This document shows positions 7,828-16,007 of a stretch of 21,637 bases of DNA, one piece after another (within the stretch, counting starts at the first letter, position 1; each line of letters opens with the position of its first letter). A program made the translations under genes and the position numbers. The notes under the pieces are model-generated. The model saw only the letters and a program-made list of their open reading frames with translations. It was not told the origin of the DNA and ran no database searches. The DNA lies in NCBI GenBank assembly GCA_019247135.1, contig JAFAPL010001149.1, positions 1 through 21,637 of the forward strand. The letters run 5' to 3'. This stretch comes from Chloroflexota bacterium. Lineage in GTDB: Bacteria; Chloroflexota; UBA6077; CF-72.

Positions 7828-8605
7828 TTCTCCATTACGCGTCACCGTGTGGGGCGAGAACCTGCACGAAAAGAACACAGCGACGGTCCAGACACATTAC
7901 CCGCATGGCATGCACACCACTATCGCCGAGGCGATTCAACGTATGCTCGGCGAGCGAGCATATGTACGCACGGCCACGTTCGACCAGCCCGAGCACGGTC
8001 TCACCGTGGACGTTCTGGACGAAACGGACGTTCTCACATGGTGGGGTCACATCGCGCACGCGCGCGTGGTTGACGCCGTCGTGGATCGCGTGCACGAGCG
8101 CGTGCTGCTGGGCATGGGACTGGTAGTACTGCACTCTGGCCATCACTCCAAGATCTTCACGCGGCTGATGGGCACCGGCTGCGCCCTGCGCTGGCGCGAA
8201 GCCGCCGAACGTGAACTCGTCTGGAACGTCGCGCCCGGCCATCCGATCACGCGAGGGTTGCCGGAGGTGTTCGCGATCCCCCAACAGGAGATGTATGGCG
8301 AGTTCTTTGACATTCCGCAACCGGACGAGCTTGTGTTTATCTCGTCGTACGCAGGCGGCGAAGTCTTCCGCAGCGGGTGCGCATTCCGTCGCGGACAGGG
8401 CCGCATCTTCTACTTCAGTCCGGGCCATGAGGACTATCCGGTCTATCACCAGCCGGAGGTCCAGCAGGTTATTGCAAACGCGGTGAGCTGGGCGGCTCAA
8501 CCAGGGCTCGCGCCGTACCGGACCTTCAGAAAGACCCTTCACTCGCCCATGGGCTGGTATGAGGCCGGCGCGACGGAACCGACCGTCAGTGCAGTGGCCG
8601 AGTAA
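7820..8605 (+). CDS. ThuA-like domain protein (trehalose-utilisation family)
   Basis: A 261-residue protein with the ThuA glutamine-amidotransferase-like fold: [12 protein letters not shown] at the N-terminus, then [13 protein letters not shown] (about 71-83), [14 protein letters not shown] (100-113), [12 protein letters not shown] (155-166) and [16 protein letters not shown] (195-210). ThuA proteins often lie beside Gfo/Idh dehydrogenases in sugar operons, as here, but their reaction is poorly defined. I chose the ATG at 7820 because it overlaps the restored end of the Gfo/Idh pseudogene by eight bases and has GAGG just upstream; a GTG at 7811 would add three residues. No internal lesion is visible. 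Its upstream partner is dead, so it may be a survivor without a working pathway. Confidence 0.82.
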   Translation: MTDSPLRVTVWGENLHEKNTATVQTHYPHGMHTTIAEAIQRMLGERAYVRTATFDQPEHGLTVDVLDETDVLTWWGHIAHARVVDAVVDRVHERVLLGMGLVVLHSGHHSKIFTRLMGTGCALRWREAAERELVWNVAPGHPITRGLPEVFAIPQQEMYGEFFDIPQPDELVFISSYAGGEVFRSGCAFRRGQGRIFYFSPGHEDYPVYHQPEVQQVIANAVSWAAQPGLAPYRTFRKTLHSPMGWYEAGATEPTVSAVAE

Positions 8606-8651
8606 GCGACCGCCGCTCGACGACGTAGCGGGCAGTCGGTCGCTGCGAGCC

Positions 8652-8756
8652 GTGACCAATAGTGCCGGGTTCGTTGAGGCCACCGAGCCGTTCCGGCGTG
8701 AGCTGCTCGCACACTGCTACCGCATGCTCGTCTCGGTCCAAGATGCGGAGGACCTC
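8652..8756 (+). pseudogene. ECF-type sigma-70 factor, N-terminal remnant
   Basis: From a GTG at 8652 the frame reads FVEATEPFRRELLAHCYRML and then VSVQDAEDL, the start of region 2 of ECF sigma factors of the SigJ/SigG kind. In relatives, AEDL is followed by VQETYLRAW. Here it runs into SPEPHHCAVDELQ, which does not match, so homology ends at about 8756. Only about 35 of the usual 280-340 residues remain; the -10 and -35 recognition regions are lost. Confidence 0.65.
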
Positions 8757-8903
8757 TCGCCCGAGCCGCACCACTGTGCTGTTGACGAACTCCAGCTCGA
8801 GTTGGTGTTGAACTGCGCCGTCCCTGGCGCTGCCGTACTCCGCGCCGTGGCAGCGGGGGCTGCCGCGGTCGCACTGGCAGCGGGGCCGCGCGATAGGCGC
8901 TAA
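8757..8903. other. Unassigned stretch between two gene remnants, with a short hairpin
   Basis: No recognisable coding sequence. GGCAGC-GGGG-GCTGCC at 8849-8864 is a perfect six-base-pair inverted repeat without a T run. TGGCAGCGGGG occurs twice, at 8848-8858 and 8875-8885. The minus-strand frame reads QHQLELEFVNSTVVRL, which looks protein-like but was not identified. Confidence 0.3.
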
Positions 8904-9236
8904 AGCAGCATTCGCGGGCTGCTTCGTATCGCCGTTGCGGGTATCCGGCGCCCAGAGTCCGGGTTGTGCTTCGCGTGCTTGTTGCTGGGCGGCCTTGAAG
9001 TCAGTCTGGTATCTGTACGGTGTGCTGTACGTGTACTCCTGGGCGTAGCGGGCAGCAATCATCTGCTTGTTGAAAAACGTGCGATCCTCCAGCCACACGT
9101 ATGCAAGCAGTCGCCCGTAACGATCGCGTGTGTCGTGGGTCGGATCCTGTTCCAGTGTCGCAGCAGGTGTGGTCGGTGGAGCTGTTTCGGCAGACGTGGT
9201 GGGCGGTGGTGTTGGGGCCTGCGTCGGCGGAGTGGC
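8904..9236 (-). pseudogene. Staphylococcal-nuclease-like (SNase/thermonuclease) C-terminal remnant
   Basis: Minus strand, from 9155 down: LEQDPTHDTRDRYGRLLAYV, WLEDRTFFNKQMIA, YAQEYTYSTPYRYQTDFKAA, QQQAREAQPGLWAP. This is the second half of an SNase domain, with YGR carrying the equivalent of catalytic Arg87 of the S. aureus enzyme. The first half, which carries the other active-site residues and the Ca-binding loop, is absent. In its place is a Pro/Thr-rich stretch (about 9156-9236, TPPTQAPTPPPTTSAE...), which resembles the linker found after the lipobox of Chloroflexota secreted proteins. A long open frame (9629 to 8586) covers it, but its other parts match nothing I know. It is best seen as a secreted nuclease that lost its N-terminal half. 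Confidence 0.62.
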
Positions 9237-9693
9237 GCCGCCGCGACAGTCGCGCCAGGTTTGGTATGGAGCGGCCACGCCATCTGCGCCGTCTCTGCAC
9301 CGCCGCGTTGCGATAACCCCAGTGAGCCTCAGAACAAAGGTTCCCATCTGGACGGGAGTTGAACACAATGTCATCCACGGAACGTCACGCACACTCACAA
9401 CCGGCATCTCGCGCTGCCTGACGATCAGATGCGTGTGATCGTCCTCGGCACAGCCGTCCCGCCAGAGCCTTGACACGATCTGCCGCCCGGTTGGCGCAAA
9501 CGCCGACGATCGTCGCCACGTAGACCCCGGGACCCTGAAGCTTGCCCTTGCCATCCCCGCGAGGGGGTGTGCCTGGTCAACCCGTCGAACGAGGACAGCC
9601 CGGTGCACGCCAAGGACCGCATCGGTCAATTACGTCAGGCACGCCGGAACCCACCCTCGCGCGCCAGCATCGGACGATGCACAATTCGGGACC
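9237..9693. other. Intergenic stretch with unidentified coding-like pieces, upstream of uxuA
   Basis: No intact gene was found. Two short frames have GC-rich third positions: plus strand about 9560-9625 (GVCLVNPSNEDSPVHAKDRI) and minus strand about 9440-9560 (GPGVYVATIVGVCANRAADR). They overlap, cannot both be real, and neither was recognised. The promoter of the following gene must lie here or be absent, but no convincing -35/-10 pair stands out. No tRNA or repeat was seen. Confidence 0.3.
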
Positions 9694-10671
9694 ATGCCCG
9701 AGCAGTTGCGCGTTGCCGTCGGACTACCGTCGAAGGCCGAGGATTGGCATTTTATTCTTGCCCGGCAGATGGGGTGCCAGGAGGTCGTCCTGGCCACTCC
9801 GGCGGATCTACCGGGCGACGAGCGCTGGGAATATGACGACCTGCTTCGCCTGCGCAAGCGAGTGGAAAGCTTCGGTCTGAAGATCGGAGCAATCCAGAAC
9901 ACACCGGCCCACTTCATCGATGAGGCGCGCCTCGGTCTGCCTGGGCGCGACCAGCAGATCGAGAATTATCAGGCGACGATTCGGAACGTCGGTAAGGCGG
10001 GCATTCCCGTGCTTTCGCACAATTTCCGTCCCGATCCGCTGTATCGCACGGGGACGAAGCCCGGTCGTGGCGGAGCGGTCACGACCACGTTTGACCGGAC
10101 ACTCGCACGCGATCGTCCGCTCACGTTTGGTCGCGAGTTCACGGCCGACGAGATGTGGGCCAATTACGAATACTTTGCCAGGGCGGTGTTGCCCGTCGGT
10201 GTGGAGGCCGGCGTGCGCTTGCCGATTCACCCAGACGATCCGCCTGGCGAACCGATTGGCGGAGTGGCCCGCATCTTTTCCAGCTTCGAAGGTTTTGAAC
10301 GCGCGCGGCAACTGGTGGGTGACAGTCCGGCGTGGGGGCTCCTGTTCTGCATTGGCTGCTGGACAGAAATGGGCGGCACCGCAAACGTGCTCCGCGGTAT
10401 TCGGCATTTTGGACCGCGCAATCAGATCGTGTACGTGCATTTCCGTAGCGTCGAGGGGCAAGGCGATCACTTCTCCGAATGTTTCATCGGCGAGGGTCCG
10501 TTGGAGGTGACCACCGTCGCGCGAGCGCTGAAAGATGCAGGATATCGTGGATTCGTCATTGACGACCATGCGCCGAAAATGATCGGCGACGAAGATTGGC
10601 ATGCTCGCGCACGCTCCTATCAGACGGGTTATCTGATGGGACTGATTCGCGCCATTCACGATCTGGGGTGA
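9694..10671 (+). CDS. uxuA: Mannonate dehydratase-like protein (UxuA family)
   Basis: This 325-residue xylose-isomerase-like TIM-barrel protein is likely to dehydrate D-mannonate to 2-keto-3-deoxygluconate in hexuronate catabolism, in the cytoplasm. The metal-binding set known from UxuA (His, Cys, His, Asp) can be placed: His179 in RLPIHPDDPP, Cys219 in LLFCIGCWTEMG, His249 in VYVHFRSVEG and Asp291 followed by His292 in FVIDDHAPKM. The region FSECFIGEGPLEV (260-272) is also typical. It is shorter than the E. coli enzyme (394 residues) and somewhat shorter than the common 350-360 residue form, with no visible lesion. The start is the first ATG and its ribosome binding site is weak. It stands alone on the plus strand, facing the big minus-strand operon. 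A related sugar-acid dehydratase is the main alternative. Confidence 0.78.
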   Translation: MPEQLRVAVGLPSKAEDWHFILARQMGCQEVVLATPADLPGDERWEYDDLLRLRKRVESFGLKIGAIQNTPAHFIDEARLGLPGRDQQIENYQATIRNVGKAGIPVLSHNFRPDPLYRTGTKPGRGGAVTTTFDRTLARDRPLTFGREFTADEMWANYEYFARAVLPVGVEAGVRLPIHPDDPPGEPIGGVARIFSSFEGFERARQLVGDSPAWGLLFCIGCWTEMGGTANVLRGIRHFGPRNQIVYVHFRSVEGQGDHFSECFIGEGPLEVTTVARALKDAGYRGFVIDDHAPKMIGDEDWHARARSYQTGYLMGLIRAIHDLG

Positions 10672-10725
10672 GTGGCGCTTGGGCGCGTTCGGGTCGGTCA
10701 CGGCCGACGTGTCCGACGCAGGAGT

Positions 10726-12057
10726 TCAGATGCCGCGTGGGTGCTCAACTGCCTCGATCGAGCGCCCAATGATGTCGAGGATCACATCGATATCACTGGT
10801 TGTCGCGACGAGTGGCGGCGCGATCGCGACGAACCACGGTGCCGCACGCAGGAGCAACCCGCGCCGACGTGCCTGCGCGGCGACATCGAGCCCGATGCGC
10901 CGTGTTGCGCGTGGAGCAAACGAGTCCTGATCGAAGACGATGCCCTGGAGCATCCCACGTCCCCGTACGAGCACGATCTCCGGATGCCGTTCCGCCAGGC
11001 GACCCAAGCGCTCCCGCAGATATGTGCCGGTGCGATCTGACTGGCCGACGATGTCGTAGGCCTGCATATGTTCGAGGGCCGCCAGTGCCGCCGCGCACGC
11101 GACAGGGTTGCCGCCATACGTGTGGCCTGCGAACAACTGTGTGCCAGGCTCGCCCCAGAACGGTTCCGCAACTCGGTCGGCCATGAACACGATCGACAGT
11201 GGGCTGTAACCGCCGGTCACACCCTTGCCGCAGCAGAAGATGTCTGGCCAGACATCCGGATGCTCGGCGCCGAACCATTTGCCAGTGCGACCGAAGCCGG
11301 TGATGATCTCGTCGAAGATCAAGAGGATATTGTGTTCGTCACAGACCTCGCGCAAGGCACGCATGTAGCTGTCCGGTGGCACCACCACTCCGGCCGACAT
11401 CAGAATGGGCTCGGTGATGATCGCGGCGATCGTTTCCGGCCCTTCCAGCTCGACGGTGGCGCGGAGTAGCCGGATGTAGGCTTCCGCCGCCTGCTCGGTC
11501 GACATCGCCGGGTGCGGCGGACTATCGGCGTCAGGCGTGTGGAGGTGCACGAAACCGGCCGGCAGCGGCTCGAACGCGTTCTTCCAGCCAGCCCATCCAC
11601 TCGCCGCGAGCGCGTTGCCGGTACCGCCGTGATAGCCCCGATAGTGGGACAGGATCTTGTACTTGGCAGCGTTGCCGGTTTGTTTATGGTACTGGCGGGC
11701 AACCTTGATCGCGGCCTCGTTCGCCTCGGATCCGCCGGACAGGAGCTTTACAGTGGCGAACTGGGGCGGAACAAGTGCTAGCAGACGTTCCACGAGCTCG
11801 GCCGCGCGCGTGTTGGTCCCAAGCGTTGGTGCTCCAAATGCCAGCTGACGCGCCTGGACAGCCAGAGCGTCGGCAATCTCGGGATTCCCATGGCCCAGGT
11901 TACTGGTGAAGACACCCGACAGGCCGTCGATATACGTCCGCCCCAGGTTGTCTGTTACGCGTATTCCTTCGCCGGATTCGAGCACCAGCGGGTTCTCGGC
12001 GAAGGTCTTCATCTGGGTGAAGTCCACCATCAGGTGGCGTGCGATATCAATTGTCAT
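10726..12057 (-). CDS. Class III PLP-dependent aminotransferase
   Basis: A 443-residue fold-type I aminotransferase of the omega-amino acid/4-aminobutyrate kind, likely to move an amino group from an amine or omega-amino acid to a keto acid. Visible motifs: LLSGGSEANEAAIK (phosphate-binding region), LIFDEIITGFGRTGKWFG with the pyridine-nitrogen Asp, CCGKGVTGGYSPLS with the Schiff-base Lys (about residue 278), and AGHTYGGNPVACAAALA. The reported start is the ATG at 12057, two bases after the stop of the upstream hydrolase; a TTG at 12063 is possible. It is the last gene of the minus-strand operon and ends 54 bases from the convergent uxuA. The exact substrate cannot be assigned. Confidence 0.9.
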   Translation of the reverse strand: MTIDIARHLMVDFTQMKTFAENPLVLESGEGIRVTDNLGRTYIDGLSGVFTSNLGHGNPEIADALAVQARQLAFGAPTLGTNTRAAELVERLLALVPPQFATVKLLSGGSEANEAAIKVARQYHKQTGNAAKYKILSHYRGYHGGTGNALAASGWAGWKNAFEPLPAGFVHLHTPDADSPPHPAMSTEQAAEAYIRLLRATVELEGPETIAAIITEPILMSAGVVVPPDSYMRALREVCDEHNILLIFDEIITGFGRTGKWFGAEHPDVWPDIFCCGKGVTGGYSPLSIVFMADRVAEPFWGEPGTQLFAGHTYGGNPVACAAALAALEHMQAYDIVGQSDRTGTYLRERLGRLAERHPEIVLVRGRGMLQGIVFDQDSFAPRATRRIGLDVAAQARRRGLLLRAAPWFVAIAPPLVATTSDIDVILDIIGRSIEAVEHPRGI

Positions 12058-12059
12058 GG

Positions 12060-14108
12060 TCAATCCAACATACGTATTCGCGATGCGCGCCAGCTCTTGA
12101 CGAAGTGAGTCTTACCGTCGACCTGGATCTCCACGCGCGACTGGAACCGAAAACAGTCTGTGTCGCTGACGAGAGACTCGTTGGCTTCGATTCGAATCTC
12201 GTGCTCCGGGCGGTGAATCGTGTACACATGCTCCGCGCGCATATGTGCGTTGGCCGGGTTCTTGCGCGACACGGTGTAACGTGACCGGGCCTCGCGCTGG
12301 GCGCGGCTCTGGCCGAACGCGGCGCGTTCGGTGCGACTGTTTGGGAGCGCACCACTCAGTCGCTCCAGCTCGACGGTGACGCTGTCATTCACCATGTCAT
12401 GCGTGATGGTGTGTGTGGCGCCGGTGTAATCCATGTCCGTCGGCTCGCGGCGCGGAGACGGAGACAACCGCGGTGGCGGCAGCCTGGGTGCATTGTCCGG
12501 GGCAAGTGGCAGGCGGATGTGCGAAGGATGGGTCCGGCCACGGTGGAGCGTGTGAACCGCTGGCGCTCCGGCGGGCCAGGCGTTCTGGAAATCGGCGCTC
12601 GCTACTGACAGGCGCATTGCGTGACCCGCGGGCACGATGTACGCGACGTACTTGAGCTTGATCCGAAGCTCGTAGATCGTATCGGGCACCACCGCTTCGG
12701 GCCTGGTGTGTGAAGCGCGGTGCGACAGCAGCAGGCCGCCATCAGTGAGCCACTTGGAGGTACCGTCAGGCGCGACATCGCACAATTTCACGTGCATATA
12801 GCCGCTCTCGGCTGTTGACGACACGTACAGAACGACCTCGGGCCCTCCGGTCACCTCCGTATCGGTCTCGAATGGGGCCGAAGTGTACGTGAGGGACTTG
12901 AGCTCGTCCGCGCGCTGATCGAGAGGCATGGCCCACGGAATCACACCGCCGCCCCAGTAGATGCCTGAGGTGATTCCGACGGTTGGGTCATACTCATACG
13001 ACGACTGTGCGGGGGCGGGCGGAACGCCGGCGGCGAGTGCGCCGTCATTGCCCAGATACATGGTGATGGGTTGCATGCGCGCGGGCGGCCACTCCGTCTC
13101 CGCTTGCCACCGCCCCTCGTCCATCATCCGCGCGAGCTCGCGAGGCGCCGACCATGTGCGCACGTACAGATTCAATGGTGGCTCGTCGGTCACGCCGTTG
13201 TCGATGCCTTTGAGCCAGCGGTCGAACCATTTCAGCATCTCGGACCGAAACTCGATTCTCGGGCCTGGGACCGCCATTTCCGGCCAATCGTGGTCCCACG
13301 GCCCGATGAAAGCGCGCTTGGGCGCAGAAAGATTGGCGAACGCGCGCAGGATCGGCGTGGGGTAACAGTCTGCCCAACCGCTCCACAGCATGGTAGGTAC
13401 GGCGATGCGACTATAGTCGGGCTGCAGAGATCGGGACGTATAGAACCCGTCGTCGAGCGGATGGCGGATCCAGTCGATGCCCCAGGGCACATTGTTGTCG
13501 AGTCGTTCCTGCCACATCTCCGCCCATCGCTCACCGACAATTTCGGGATCGGGCGGAGCAAAGTTGTCGGCTGTCATGAGGGGTGAGAATGTGTCGAACA
13601 TGTACGGTCGGATGCTGCCGCCCGGGTACACCCAATCACCGTAGACCGTGTCGTTGGACGAGCCGACGACGAGTGCCTTCAGATGCGGTGGCTTCTGAGT
13701 TCCGACTTGCCACTGGACGACCCCGCCGTATGACATGCCCCACATGCCCACGTTGCCATCGCACCAGGGCTGCCGAGCAATCCACTCCACCATCTCGTAC
13801 GCATCCCGCTGCTCCGTGGCCGAGTAGATGCTCTGCGTCGAGCCGCCGGAGTTGCCCGTGCCGCGCACGTCAAAATAGACCACCGCATAGCCGTGCTCGG
13901 CGAACCAGCTGGGACCGTCCCAGCGGTGGTTGTACTCGGCATCGCAGTACTCCGACTTGACCGACGTGAGCGTGCGGTACGGGTTGTACGCCACGATGGC
14001 CGGAAATTGCCCGTCACTGTCCGGCCGGACAATGACGGTGCCGATTTCCACGCCGTCACGCATGCGTGCTCGGACCCCGCGGTCGAGACGAATCGAAAAT
14101 GACGTCAT
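12060..14108 (-). CDS. CocE/NonD-family hydrolase (X-Pro dipeptidyl-peptidase S15 type), copy 1
   Basis: This 682-residue serine hydrolase has an alpha/beta-hydrolase domain and a C-terminal jelly-roll domain. The family includes cocaine esterase, glutaryl-7-ACA acylase and X-Pro dipeptidyl peptidase, which cut esters, amides or prolyl peptides. Catalytic residues can be placed: oxyanion Tyr44 in AYNPYRTL, nucleophile Ser126 in WGMSYGGV, Asp247 in WSGWADCYPTP and His273 in GPWDHDWPE. The C-terminal domain runs from about residue 390 (FETDTEVTGGPEVVLYVSS, YVAYIVPAGHAMRLSVASADF). An unusual extra tail of about 110 residues (570-682) follows. No signal peptide, so it probably acts on imported substrate. 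It starts by a four-base ATGA overlap with the DppC-like permease. Confidence 0.88.
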   Translation of the reverse strand: MTSFSIRLDRGVRARMRDGVEIGTVIVRPDSDGQFPAIVAYNPYRTLTSVKSEYCDAEYNHRWDGPSWFAEHGYAVVYFDVRGTGNSGGSTQSIYSATEQRDAYEMVEWIARQPWCDGNVGMWGMSYGGVVQWQVGTQKPPHLKALVVGSSNDTVYGDWVYPGGSIRPYMFDTFSPLMTADNFAPPDPEIVGERWAEMWQERLDNNVPWGIDWIRHPLDDGFYTSRSLQPDYSRIAVPTMLWSGWADCYPTPILRAFANLSAPKRAFIGPWDHDWPEMAVPGPRIEFRSEMLKWFDRWLKGIDNGVTDEPPLNLYVRTWSAPRELARMMDEGRWQAETEWPPARMQPITMYLGNDGALAAGVPPAPAQSSYEYDPTVGITSGIYWGGGVIPWAMPLDQRADELKSLTYTSAPFETDTEVTGGPEVVLYVSSTAESGYMHVKLCDVAPDGTSKWLTDGGLLLSHRASHTRPEAVVPDTIYELRIKLKYVAYIVPAGHAMRLSVASADFQNAWPAGAPAVHTLHRGRTHPSHIRLPLAPDNAPRLPPPRLSPSPRREPTDMDYTGATHTITHDMVNDSVTVELERLSGALPNSRTERAAFGQSRAQREARSRYTVSRKNPANAHMRAEHVYTIHRPEHEIRIEANESLVSDTDCFRFQSRVEIQVDGKTHFVKSWRASRIRMLD

Positions 14109-15046
14109 AGCATTCTCAGGCGCGGATCCAGCCCATCACGCAGGGCGTCGCCCAGGACATTGAACGACCAGACCAGCAGGAAAATCGCCAGACCCGGAAA
14201 GGTGACGAACCACACGGAGTGGTCCATCACCTGATAGCCATCCTGCAGCAGGGAACCCCAGGATGCGTCGGGTGGCCGTGGACCGAAGCCCAGAAACGAG
14301 AGCGCAGCTTCGAGCAGTATCGCGTTCGCGGCGAGCACCGACGCCATGACAAGCAGCGGCGAGAGTGCGTTCGGCAGGAGTACGCGCCGCAAAATATGAC
14401 CTGACGTAGCACCCGCGCTGCGAGCCGCGAGTACGTAGTCCTTGTGCATCTCGGCCATGACCGACGCGCGCGCAATCCGCGCTGTGACAGGGATCCCGAG
14501 GACACCGATGGCGACGGTCACCTGGGCGACGCCTGGACCGAGCGCTGTCACGAGCGTCAACGCCAACAGGATGGCGGGAATCGCCAGCAACGCATCCAGG
14601 AACCGCATGAACAGGTCGTCCAGCCAGCCCCCGGCGTAGCCCGCGACCATGCCGATGGGCACTCCAATCATCAGCGCAAGCGATGTGGCCGCAACGGCAA
14701 CCGAGATCGAAATCTGAGCTCCGTATAGCATCCGACTGAGCAGGTCGCGTCCGGCATCGTCGGTCCCGAGCAAGAATTGCAGACTCGGCCCGGCGAATCG
14801 GCTGCGTGCGTGCATCTCGGTCGGATCGTACGGTGCGACCAGCGGGGCGGCCACTGCCGCCGCGACGGTCAGCACGATGACCAGCAATCCGACGAGCGCC
14901 GTGCGTCGGCGCACGATGGCGCGCAATGTTACTCGCAGCACTGCGGGCAGGGCGAGTCTTCGACCGACGGCGCCGCTGCCCGGAGTCCAGTCGAGTCCGA
15001 CGGGCGTCGGGCTGCCGGACGGCTGTGGCGTCGTGACCATGGTCAT
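14105..15046 (-). CDS. Peptide-type ABC transporter permease, DppC/OppC family
   Basis: A 313-residue inner-membrane subunit of a peptide/opine/nickel-class importer. Family features: an N-terminal membrane segment after a basic stretch (RAIVRRRTALVGLLVIVLTV), then QFLLGTDDAGRDLLSRMLYG, the EAA-like loop AARSAGATSGHILRRVLLPN, and ALSFLGFGPRPPDASWGSLL near the C-terminus. Start at ATG 15046, four bases after the DppB stop; a second ATG at 15040 is equally possible. The stop overlaps the next hydrolase. The class normally works with one binding protein, DppB and two ATPases (DppD, DppF); no ATPase gene is present beside it. Confidence 0.9.
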   Translation of the reverse strand: MTMVTTPQPSGSPTPVGLDWTPGSGAVGRRLALPAVLRVTLRAIVRRRTALVGLLVIVLTVAAAVAAPLVAPYDPTEMHARSRFAGPSLQFLLGTDDAGRDLLSRMLYGAQISISVAVAATSLALMIGVPIGMVAGYAGGWLDDLFMRFLDALLAIPAILLALTLVTALGPGVAQVTVAIGVLGIPVTARIARASVMAEMHKDYVLAARSAGATSGHILRRVLLPNALSPLLVMASVLAANAILLEAALSFLGFGPRPPDASWGSLLQDGYQVMDHSVWFVTFPGLAIFLLVWSFNVLGDALRDGLDPRLRML

Positions 15047-15050
15047 AAGG

Positions 15051-16001
15051 TCAGGAATAACGAATACGAGGATCCAGGTACGGATAGAGGATGTCGATCA
15101 GCAGGTTCAGCACGACGAATGCGATCGCAATCGTCGTGACCGTCCCCTGCACGATGGAGTAATCACGCTTGAAGACGCCATCGACTGTGAGCCAGCCCAT
15201 GCCCGGCCACGAAAAGACCCATTCGATGATGACGGCCCCTCCAATGAGGCTGCCAAACTGGAGTCCGACGAAGGTGAGGGTCGGCAGGACTGCGTTGCGC
15301 AGTTGATGTCGGAGGAGGACGGCGGCATCGCCAAGCCCTTTGGCGCGGGCGACCGTCACGTACTCCTGCCGCATCACGTCCAGCAAGCTCGAACGCAAGA
15401 ACCGCATGATTGGCGCGGCAATGATGAGTGCCAGCGTCAGCGCCGGCAACGCGAGATGTTGCAGGTTGGCGGAGGGATTGTCCAGGAGCGGCTCGTAGCC
15501 GACCGATGGGACCCAGTGGAGCTGCACCGCGAACAGCAGCATCAGCATGATCCCGAGCCAGAATCCCGGAACCGCCATGCCGAGCGTCACAAAGCCGGTG
15601 ACCGCCCAGTCGACCCAGCTGTTCTGATACGTGGCCGCCAGAATCGCCGCCGGTATCGCCAGCAGCAGCGCGAGAATGAATGCGGCGACGGTCAGCTCGA
15701 CCGTCGCGGGCAACTTCTGACTGATGAGAAGCCCCACCGGCTCCTGAGTGATGTACGAGACGCCCAGGTCGCCATGCAGCGCGTTGGCCGCCCACAGCAC
15801 GTAGCGCTCAGGGAGAGGCAGGTCCAGGCCCATCTGGTGGCGCAACTGGGTGACGAACTCCGGGCTGGCGCCGGACCAGGTGCCCTGTCGGGCGATGACC
15901 GGGTCGCCGGGGAGCAAATTGAGGCACAGGAAGACGGTCACCGTCACGATCACGACCACGACCGCGCCCTGGAGAATACGTCGGACGATGTAGCGCTGCA
16001 C
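15051..16001 (-). CDS. Peptide-type ABC transporter permease, DppB/OppB family
   Basis: A 316-residue inner-membrane subunit paired with the DppC-like protein. It shows the expected N-terminus RRILQGAVVVVIVTVTVFLC, the periplasmic segment HGDLGVSYITQEPV, the EAA-like loop EYVTVARAKGLGDAAVLLRH and the C-terminal signature IIEWVFSWPGMGWLTVDGVF. The start is a GTG at 16001, six bases after the TGA of the binding protein. No ATG in a suitable position exists upstream and the N-terminus aligns well with the family. Likely translationally coupled to the binding protein. Confidence 0.9.
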   Translation of the reverse strand: MQRYIVRRILQGAVVVVIVTVTVFLCLNLLPGDPVIARQGTWSGASPEFVTQLRHQMGLDLPLPERYVLWAANALHGDLGVSYITQEPVGLLISQKLPATVELTVAAFILALLLAIPAAILAATYQNSWVDWAVTGFVTLGMAVPGFWLGIMLMLLFAVQLHWVPSVGYEPLLDNPSANLQHLALPALTLALIIAAPIMRFLRSSLLDVMRQEYVTVARAKGLGDAAVLLRHQLRNAVLPTLTFVGLQFGSLIGGAVIIEWVFSWPGMGWLTVDGVFKRDYSIVQGTVTTIAIAFVVLNLLIDILYPYLDPRIRYS

Positions 16002-16007
16002 GGCTGC

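Noticed and set aside
8586..9629. A 347-residue minus-strand gene covering the SNase remnant
   Set aside because: Only residues about 132-243 resemble a protein family. The rest overlaps the sigma remnant on the other strand and matches nothing.
10693..10708. Possible bidirectional terminator between uxuA and the aminotransferase (GTCGG-TCACGG-CCGAC)
   Set aside because: The stem is only five base pairs and there is no T run on either side, so it is not distinguishable from chance in GC-rich DNA, though its convergent position is suggestive.
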